From Desulfocicer vacuolatum DSM 3385 (GTDB lineage: Bacteria; Desulfobacterota; Desulfobacteria; Desulfobacterales; SURF-7): DNA of 6,649 bases. Location of the stretch: the NCBI GenBank assembly GCA_945870015.1, contig CAMBQS010000195.1:1-6649 (forward strand), read 5' to 3'. Below the pieces are notes generated by a model, which was given only the letters and a program-made list of their open reading frames with translations, was not told the DNA's origin and made no database searches. Below are positions 1-5,045 of this stretch, piece by piece (within the stretch, counting starts at the first letter, position 1; each line of letters starts with the position of its first letter). The position numbers and the translations under genes were made by a program.

Positions 1-1
1 T

Positions 2-118
2 AAAATTGCAGAAAAACTAGTGGGCAAGGGACTTACAATCATTCCCCCGGCAGGGAAAAATGAGGTGTGTGTGTGGAAGCTGTCTAAAACAGAAACGTTT
101 TCCGGAAATAGAAGCTAA
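2..118 (+). CDS. 3' end of an unidentified gene, cut by the left edge
   Basis: A frame open from the left edge encodes about 38 residues and ends at TAA (116-118). The visible tail includes LVGKGLTIIPPAGKNEVCVW and ends in FSGNRS. The other two plus-strand frames hit stops at 1-3 and about 18-20. I do not recognise the family; no motif, membrane segment or signal is visible in so short a piece. It would converge on cheB, with 27 bp of AT-rich sequence between the two stop codons and no clear terminator hairpin. An open frame of 38 codons can occur by chance, so the call rests mainly on the plausible amino acid make-up and on the convergent layout. Confidence 0.4.
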   Translation, partial: KIAEKLVGKGLTIIPPAGKNEVCVWKLSKTETFSGNRS

Positions 119-145
119 CTTAACAATTAATTATTGATTATTAGT

Positions 146-1186
146 TTAATACATATTCAGCGCAGTCTGCGCGATTTTCCCCAGGGTGACAACTTTATCC
201 ACTGCTCCGGTTTCAATGGCTGCCTTGGGCATTCCAAAGACCACGCAGCTTTTTTCATCCTGGGCAATGGTTTTGGCTCCAGCTTCCTTCATGCTGACCA
301 TTCCGGCAGCCCCATCCGCCCCCATACCGGTCAGGATGATCCCGATTGCATTGGAACCGGCATATTGCGAAACCGATTTAAACAGAACATCAACAGCCGG
401 TCTTTGATGGTGTACCAGCGGGCCGGTTTTCACATTGACATAGTAACGGGCACCACTTCTTTTCAGCAGCATATGAAAATTTCCCGGAGCGATCAGGGCA
501 AGCCCGTTGACAACCGTATCTCCGTCCTGTGCTTCCTTCACCCTCAATGCACAGAGAGAATCCAGCCTTTCGGCAAAAGAGGTGGTGAACTGCGCCGGCA
601 TATGCTGCACAACGACAATTCCAGGAGAATTGACCGGCATACTGGTCAAGACTGTCTTCAGCGCTTCCGTACCTCCGGTGGAAGCACCAATGGCGATAAT
701 CTTGTTGGTGGTTTCCGCAAGATATCTTGAAGGAAGCGCGGCCTTCTCAGGAACAGCTTTTGACTCATTTTCCTCTTTTTTCTGAACACGAATCCCGGCC
801 ACCGCCCTGATTTTATCTGCCAGTTGAACGCTCATGTCCCCGACGGAATATGCGGCAGATGGTTTTGAGATCACCTCAAGTGCGCCGATGGAAAGCGCTT
901 CAAGAGCGAGCTTGCTTCCGGCCTGGGTTAACGAACTGACGATGATCACCGGAAGAGGATAATACTTCATGAGCTTCCGGAGAAAAGTGATTCCATCCAT
1001 ACGGGGCATCTCGATATCGAGCGTAATCACATCCGGTTCCAGTTTCATGATCTTGTCTCTTGCGACAAAGGGATCGGGTGCGGTTCCAACCACTTCAATA
1101 TCCGGTTCTCTGGATAATTCCTCGGTAAAAACCTTTCGTACAATTGCGGAATCATCAACTACCAGTACCCTTATTTTTTTCCCCAT
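146..1186 (-). CDS. cheB: CheB: chemotaxis response regulator, protein-glutamate methylesterase/glutaminase
   Basis: Cytoplasmic adaptation enzyme that hydrolyses receptor glutamyl methyl esters and deamidates glutamines when phosphorylated by CheA. Numbered from the upstream ATG at 1207 (353 residues), the receiver domain spans about 11-135, with acidic pair D18-D19, phosphoacceptor D64 in LDIEMPRMDG and conserved K115. A charged linker (about 140-168) leads to the esterase domain (about 169-350) with catalytic S176 (GASTGG), H202 (VVQHMP) and D298 (GMGADG). These sit at a constant offset of 12 from the Escherichia coli triad S164, H190 and D286. Two starts are possible. The ATG at 1207 overlaps the cheR stop as TAATG but has no Shine-Dalgarno sequence. 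The ATG at 1186 has GGGGA seven bases upstream (1194-1198) and gives the usual N-terminus MGKKIRVLVVDDS, so I prefer it. Either way translation is probably coupled to cheR. All key residues are intact. Confidence 0.97.
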   Translation of the reverse strand: MGKKIRVLVVDDSAIVRKVFTEELSREPDIEVVGTAPDPFVARDKIMKLEPDVITLDIEMPRMDGITFLRKLMKYYPLPVIIVSSLTQAGSKLALEALSIGALEVISKPSAAYSVGDMSVQLADKIRAVAGIRVQKKEENESKAVPEKAALPSRYLAETTNKIIAIGASTGGTEALKTVLTSMPVNSPGIVVVQHMPAQFTTSFAERLDSLCALRVKEAQDGDTVVNGLALIAPGNFHMLLKRSGARYYVNVKTGPLVHHQRPAVDVLFKSVSQYAGSNAIGIILTGMGADGAAGMVSMKEAGAKTIAQDEKSCVVFGMPKAAIETGAVDKVVTLGKIAQTALNMY

Positions 1187-1206
1187 TTTTTCATCCCCAT
1201 AGAGCA

Positions 1207-1965
1207 TTATGCTTTTAGATACACACTTGGCTCGATATATTTCAAAGGATGAGTCAACCCGCTCAGGCTTTCCGAACCGCCAATGATAAAATAACCGCCT
1301 TTCCGCAGCACATTGACCAGCTTGTTGACCACCTTCTCTTTTGTCTCATTATCAAAATAGATCATGACATTCCTGCAGAAGATAATGTCATAGGTTTTGA
1401 CTTTGGGCGTGTCTTTAATCAGATTGAACCGCTGAAAATCTATCAGATTCCGTACCTGATCCTTGACCTTGACATGATCCATGAACTTTCCATGTCCTCT
1501 CTGGAAATAACCGGTCAAGAGATGCCTCGGAATATTGGCCACACTCTGCATGGGATAGATGCCCCGGTTTCCTTTCTCCAAACAGGTAACGGAAATATCG
1601 GTTGCCATAATGGATGGTCTGAACCCCCTATCCAGGCAATAAATAGCTAATGAAAAGGGTTCTTCTCCGCTGGAAGACGCAGCACACCAGATATCCGAAC
1701 GGCTTTTGTCCAGATATGAAAAACTTTTCGACTCCCGGAAAAAGAATGTATGGTTGGTGGTCACAGCATCCAGAAACAACGTCAGTTCCCCAGGGTCGTT
1801 TTGAATCATTCCATAATAGACATCCGGGTTAACCTCATGTGTCCGCAGCCGCTTTGCAATCCGGGCGTTGAGCAGCTCCCGTTTTTCCTCGGTGAGATTG
1901 ATGCCCACTTCCCGGTAAACCAGATCACAGTATTTGGTGAACTGCCTGTTGCTCAGCTTATCCAT
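1207..1965 (-). CDS. cheR: CheR: chemotaxis protein-glutamate O-methyltransferase
   Basis: SAM-dependent methyltransferase that adds methyl groups to receptor glutamates, opposing CheB. The 252 residues hold the helical N-terminal domain (about 1-70), the TFFFRES motif with R77, the SAM-binding CAASSSGEEP stretch (about 94-103), ATDIS with ribose-binding D123, the beta-subdomain (about 140-178), the FNL motif with N180, and FCRNVMIYF (196-204). The loop GYFQRGHG has the same length as the pentapeptide-binding loop of enteric CheR as I remember it. The protein is short for the family (usually about 270-290). Compared with enteric CheR, about six residues are missing between FRES and IWCAASSSG, and about four between the SAM motif and ATDIS; no catalytic motif is lost. 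AAGGA (1973-1977) lies seven bases before the ATG. The stop overlaps the upstream cheB ATG by one base. Unlike the other operon genes, it follows a 343-bp gap full of repeats. Confidence 0.96.
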   Translation of the reverse strand: MDKLSNRQFTKYCDLVYREVGINLTEEKRELLNARIAKRLRTHEVNPDVYYGMIQNDPGELTLFLDAVTTNHTFFFRESKSFSYLDKSRSDIWCAASSSGEEPFSLAIYCLDRGFRPSIMATDISVTCLEKGNRGIYPMQSVANIPRHLLTGYFQRGHGKFMDHVKVKDQVRNLIDFQRFNLIKDTPKVKTYDIIFCRNVMIYFDNETKEKVVNKLVNVLRKGGYFIIGGSESLSGLTHPLKYIEPSVYLKA

Positions 1966-2004
1966 TATATTTTCCTTATCCTGAAGAATGGTGCTCTTCC
2001 AACA

Positions 2005-2110
2005 CTATAGTATTTTCTCCTTGAGGGTGCCAAAAGGAATTCTCCAATAGAGGGTGCCTATAGCATTCTCTCCTTGAGGGGGCCTATAGTATTCCCCCCT
2101 TGAGGGGGGC
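2005..2110 (-). repeat. Left repeat array: four palindromic units of 26-27 bp
   Basis: Read on the minus strand, each unit is CCCTCAAGG(G/A)(G/A)(G/A) followed by a linker resembling AATACTATAGGC. On the plus strand the TTGA cores begin at 2100, 2074, 2048 (degenerate, TAGA) and 2021, giving spacings of 26, 26 and 27. The unit at 2094-2109 is a perfect six-C/TTGA/six-G hairpin. Units decay with distance from the centre toward cheR. The array faces a second array at 2179-2300 in the opposite orientation. It lies between cheY and cheR, in the part of the transcript just before cheR. The function is unknown; it resembles REP-type palindromic repeats rather than a CRISPR, because the linkers are near-identical rather than unique. 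Confidence 0.85.
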
Positions 2111-2120
2111 CAGGGGGGTG

Positions 2121-2140
2121 TTTTTTATTATAATAAAAAA
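2121..2140. repeat. AT-rich perfect 20-bp palindrome at the centre of the two arrays
   Basis: TTTTTTATTATAATAAAAAA is identical to its reverse complement. It sits between the two inverted repeat arrays, directly after AGGGGGGTG on the left. A less perfect copy of that flank, ACACCCCC (2170-2176), lies on the right, so the palindrome is nested inside a larger imperfect inverted repeat (about 2094-2194). A G-rich hairpin (2094-2109) followed nine bases after GGCCAGGGGGGTG by six T could work as an intrinsic terminator for plus-strand transcription, but no plus-strand gene is seen that would need it. Cruciform extrusion is an alternative reading. Confidence 0.7.
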
Positions 2141-2178
2141 AAATAATTACAGGGGATGAATCCATATTACACCCCCAA

Positions 2179-2300
2179 CCCCCCTCAAGGGGGGAATTGT
2201 TTGCTTCCCTCAAGGGGGGAATTGTTTGCTTCCCTCAAGGGGGGAATTGTACGCTTCCCTCAAGGGGGAATTGTTTGCTTTCCTCAAGAGGAGAATTATA
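2179..2300 (+). repeat. Right repeat array: five palindromic units of 25 bp
   Basis: Tandem units of CCCTCAAGGGGGG plus linker AATTGTTTGCTT. TCAA cores start at 2185, 2210, 2235, 2260 and 2284, so the spacing is 25, 25, 25 and 24. The one-base change comes from a run of five rather than six G in the fourth unit. The third linker differs by two bases (GTACG instead of GTTTG) and the fifth unit is degenerate (TCAAGAGGAGAATTATA). The array ends eight bases before the cheY stop codon. The core matches the left array in inverted orientation, but the linker is different, so each arm seems to have expanded separately. A period of 25 is not a multiple of three, which argues against a coding repeat. 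Confidence 0.88.
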
Positions 2301-2308
2301 AACAAGAA

Positions 2309-2725
2309 TTATTGATTGCTACCGGGGGGCACCAGTCCAAGAAGATGAAGTTGTTCGAGAAGTTTTTCCTTTCGTATGGGCTTCACAATATACGCCTCAC
2401 ACTGCTCCCGGAAGGCCTTAATCAGACTTTTGCTGTCAGACAGGGCTGTGGTCATAATGATTTTTACGCTATCGGAACCGATAATATCCCTTTCCCGCTC
2501 GATTCTCCGGATTTCTTTTAACGCATCCTGACCATCCATTTCCGGCATCATGATATCCAGGCAGATCAGATCGTATTTTTTCCCGTGATCCAATGCCTCT
2601 TTAAATGCCCGGACTGCTTCCTTCCCATTCACCGCAATATCACAATCACCATAAGGGTTCAGCATTCCGCACATCACCTTCCGGCTTGTGAAATCATCCT
2701 CTACTACCAGAATTTTCAATCCCAT
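2309..2725 (-). CDS. CheY-type single-domain response regulator
   Basis: A 138-residue stand-alone receiver domain, the probable phosphoryl acceptor from CheA that signals to the flagellar switch or another motility output. It shows the acidic cluster E9-D10-D11 (VVEDD), phosphoacceptor D57 in CLDIMMPEMDG, T93 in MTTA and K115 in YIVKP, with aromatic Y112 just before it. No DNA-binding or enzymatic domain follows; the C-terminus is a short tail, PPGSNQ. The stretch between D57 and T93 is about six residues longer than in enteric CheY (RIERERDIIGSDSVK), a form I associate with response regulators of sulphate-reducing bacteria and relatives. AGGAG (2732-2736) lies six bases before the ATG. It follows cheA by 49 bp in the same orientation, which supports a CheY role. 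A phosphate-sink or non-motility role cannot be excluded, so no symbol is given. Confidence 0.93.
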   Translation of the reverse strand: MGLKILVVEDDFTSRKVMCGMLNPYGDCDIAVNGKEAVRAFKEALDHGKKYDLICLDIMMPEMDGQDALKEIRRIERERDIIGSDSVKIIMTTALSDSKSLIKAFREQCEAYIVKPIRKEKLLEQLHLLGLVPPGSNQ

Positions 2726-2774
2726 TTCATTCTCCTGATGATATTTGTATGAATGGTTTCATCAAAAACCAGGA

Positions 2775-4967
2775 TTACGCAACGGCAATCTGAAACAGCC
2801 CCGCCATATCCAGAATCAGACCGACCTTACCGTCAGCGAGTATGGCGCTTCCGGCAAGGCCTTTGATATCTCTGAAGGTTTCACCCAGGTTCTTGATGAC
2901 AAACTCCTCCTTGCCCAGCAGCTCATCCAGAAGCAGGGCTTTTTGTGTGCCATGATTTTCCACGACAACCACAATCCCATCCCATGGATCGGTACTATCT
3001 TCCTTTACATTGAGCAACCGCCCAATCCGGACAAGCGGAAGAAGGTTTTCCCGATGACGCACCATCTCTCCCTTCCCTTCAACCGTGTGGCAATGTTTCC
3101 GGTCCGGACGATAGGACTGGATGATGGAATGGGTGGGAATGATATATTTCTCCTTTCCTACCCGAACCAGCATTCCCTCGACAATCGCCATTGTAAGTGG
3201 AAGCGAGATGGTGAAAACCGTACCATTTCCTTCTGTGGAATGAATTTCCAGCCGGCCCCGGAGTTTTTCAATGCCCTTTTTGACCACATCCATTCCAACG
3301 CCCCGCCCGGATATGTCGGTAACCTCCTTGGCCGTTGAAAACCCGGGATGCATGATAAAATCATAAATCTCCTTTTCAGAAAGGTTCTCATTTCCAGTGA
3401 TCAGGTTCCGTTCAATCGCCTTTTCAAGAATCCTGTCTTTGTTCAGTCCCCTTCCGTCATCCTCGATTTCAATGACAATATTTCCTCCCCTCTGAAAAGC
3501 ACGCAGGTAGATTGATCCTTTCCGGTTTTTCCCCGCAGACTCCCTTTCTGCTGGAGATTCAAGTCCATGATCCACGGAATTCCGGATCATATGCACCATG
3601 GGTTCATAGAGTTCATCCACTACATTTCTATCAATTTCCGTATCTTCACCGGACATGGACAGATCCGCTTCCTTCCCGGAATTTTTTGCAAGATCTCTTA
3701 CCAGCCGGACCATCTTTTGAAAGGTGTTCTTGATAGGAACCATCCGCATGGACATGGCGATCTTCTGGATCGCCGAAACCGCCTGTGTAACCTGGTTGAG
3801 CTGATGAAAATAAATCTGATTGTCCGCTGCCAGCGTAAGGCCAAGCTGTTTGAACATGGACTGGGCAATGACCAGTTCACCGGTCAGATCCACCAGATTA
3901 TCCAGCTTATCCGTATCCACCTTGACCTGGAGGCTGGTTGCGCGTTTCCCGGAAGTCTGTGCCTTCAGAGCGGATTTGATGGCTTCAGGTTCGACATTCT
4001 GATCTCTGACAAGGATTTCACCCAGCTTCTGTTCCGGATTTTTCTTCTGTATTTTCAGACTCTCCCGGAGTCCTTTTTCGGTGATTACACCGGAATTCAC
4101 CAGAATCTTTCCAAGCGGTGTCTTGTTTCCATCGGATGTATTAACAACCTGAATTTTCTGAATCAGCTTTTCAACATCGATATAATCGAAAGCTGTATTT
4201 TTTCTGGTTTCAAGACACTTTTCCACTTCATCCATCATCAGCTTGAGCGTGTCGATTGATTCAAGAATCAGATCGGCGACTTCATCATTGATGGTCAGTT
4301 TCCCGGACCGGGCGCTTTCCATCAGACTTTCCGTATGATGGCAGAACCGGTTCATCTTATCCAGTTTGAGAAACCCGGATACGCCTTTGATCGTATGAAA
4401 AGACCGGAATATGGCATTGATAATCTCCATATCATCCGGATTCTGTTCCAGCTCAATCAGATTGAGCTCTACAATTTCAAGATTCCCTCTGGATTCAACA
4501 ATAAAATCCCGCAGAATTTCAAGATCCTCCTCTGTCAACCCTGTGCTTCGTGTAGCTTCAGGTTTACATTCATGGGTCTCCTCAATTCCGGTTATGCCGG
4601 TTTCACTACCGGATGTTTTTTTCAGGTCTTCCGGCACATATCCAAGACCTTCCAGTACATCCGTAACATCAAACATGAACTCCCTTCCGCTGCTGATATC
4701 CCTCCATATGGCCTGAAGTGCTTCGACACCTTCTTCCAGCGGTTTGCTTTCTGTTGTTTCATTCAATACAAGCCTGTCAAGATATTGTTTGATCCCCTGA
4801 ATAATATCGGTAAATACTGCGCAAGGACAGTCCGGCATGCTCTTTTCAATCTCTGAAATCGCTTCATATGTTTTGCCCATTTCAGGGATGTCACCCTTTT
4901 CAAGCATACAGACCTGAAGAGAAAGGCTTTCGATCATCTCTCCGACGCGGTTATCTTTCCCAGCCAT
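2775..4967 (-). CDS. cheA: CheA: chemotaxis sensor histidine kinase with unusual N-terminal and linker modules
   Basis: Cytoplasmic kinase (730 residues) that couples receptors to CheY and CheB. In order: an unassigned helical region (about 1-110) and a loose linker (to about 143); the Hpt/P1 domain (about 145-270) with phosphohistidine H191 in FHTIKG; two copies of a 23-residue motif (285-307 and 315-337) beginning LGKILV and LGEILV, like MshEN/GspE-N helices; the P3 dimerisation helices (about 345-405); and the P4 ATPase domain with N box H459 to H467 (RNSVDHG), G1 box DDGRG (503-507), F box PGFST, G2 box GRGVGMD (554-560) and GT at 582-583. The CheW-like P5 domain runs from about 592 to 727. 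No P2 CheY/CheB-docking domain is recognised. AGGAG (4973-4977) lies five bases before the ATG. Every kinase motif is intact, so it should be active. Confidence 0.97.
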   Translation of the reverse strand: MAGKDNRVGEMIESLSLQVCMLEKGDIPEMGKTYEAISEIEKSMPDCPCAVFTDIIQGIKQYLDRLVLNETTESKPLEEGVEALQAIWRDISSGREFMFDVTDVLEGLGYVPEDLKKTSGSETGITGIEETHECKPEATRSTGLTEEDLEILRDFIVESRGNLEIVELNLIELEQNPDDMEIINAIFRSFHTIKGVSGFLKLDKMNRFCHHTESLMESARSGKLTINDEVADLILESIDTLKLMMDEVEKCLETRKNTAFDYIDVEKLIQKIQVVNTSDGNKTPLGKILVNSGVITEKGLRESLKIQKKNPEQKLGEILVRDQNVEPEAIKSALKAQTSGKRATSLQVKVDTDKLDNLVDLTGELVIAQSMFKQLGLTLAADNQIYFHQLNQVTQAVSAIQKIAMSMRMVPIKNTFQKMVRLVRDLAKNSGKEADLSMSGEDTEIDRNVVDELYEPMVHMIRNSVDHGLESPAERESAGKNRKGSIYLRAFQRGGNIVIEIEDDGRGLNKDRILEKAIERNLITGNENLSEKEIYDFIMHPGFSTAKEVTDISGRGVGMDVVKKGIEKLRGRLEIHSTEGNGTVFTISLPLTMAIVEGMLVRVGKEKYIIPTHSIIQSYRPDRKHCHTVEGKGEMVRHRENLLPLVRIGRLLNVKEDSTDPWDGIVVVVENHGTQKALLLDELLGKEEFVIKNLGETFRDIKGLAGSAILADGKVGLILDMAGLFQIAVA

Positions 4968-4998
4968 GGCTGCTCCTGAATTGAGACCCTTTTAAAAT

Positions 4999-5028
4999 TC
5001 CCGGGCAGATTTTTTTTCCTGCCCGGGA
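4999..5028 (-). terminator. GC-rich hairpin between mcp and cheA, possible attenuator
   Basis: TCCCGGGCAG (4999-5008) and CTGCCCGGGA (5019-5028) are perfect reverse complements separated by a 10-base loop holding eight T on the plus strand (eight A in the operon transcript). On the transcript the hairpin begins 17 bases after the mcp stop and is followed by AUUUUAAAA, a U run of only four. That is weak for a full intrinsic terminator. Because cheA follows in the same direction with its own strong ribosome binding site, partial termination or an RNA-stability role that lets the receptor be made in excess over CheA is more likely than a true operon end. Confidence 0.6.
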
Positions 5029-5045
5029 TTCTATGAATGTTTGTT

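Larger units (their letters stand above)
1966..2308. other. Intergenic region between cheY and cheR, filled by repeats
   Basis: This is the only gap of more than 300 bp. From the cheR side it holds the cheR ribosome binding site (AAGGA at 1973-1977), about 30 bp of ordinary sequence, the left array (2005-2110), a G-run flank, the AT palindrome (2121-2140), about 30 bp of mixed sequence including the small inverted repeat GGATGAATCC (2154-2163), and the right array (2179-2300). No convincing gene is present. No promoter with good -35 and -10 boxes is visible. The strand that carries the operon transcript would fold into a series of hairpins here, so this region may separate cheRB expression from the genes before it; that is inference. 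Confidence 0.8.

Noticed and set aside
119..145. Terminator between the left-edge gene and cheB
   Set aside because: The 27 bp are AT-rich with only a four-base matched end (TTAA/TTAA) and no stable stem followed by a T run.
2007..2035. Promoter for cheR from TACTAT (2007-2012) in the left array
   Set aside because: The same CTATAG element recurs in the array linkers as part of the repeat, and the -35 position reads TTTTGG. Not convincing without transcript start data.
2179..2300. CRISPR array
   Set aside because: The linkers between palindromic cores are near-identical and only about 12 bp, so there are no unique spacers. No cas gene is present.
2295..2323. Promoter for cheR from TATAAT on the minus strand (2295-2300)
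   Set aside because: The -10 match is good, but the sequence 17 bases upstream is GGTAGC, far from TTGACA, and the extended -10 TG is misplaced. It lies in an AT-rich array edge, so a chance match is likely.
2156..2521. A 121-codon plus-strand open frame running through the right repeat array
   Set aside because: Its first half is repeat DNA with a 25-bp period that is not a multiple of three, and its second half is antisense to the clear cheY coding sequence. No ribosome binding site or recognisable domain.
3567..4259. Long plus-strand open frames opposite cheA (also 2745-3338 and 4335-4856)
   Set aside because: They are antisense to a fully supported kinase with all motifs in place, their amino acid composition is atypical, and none shows a domain or ribosome binding site.
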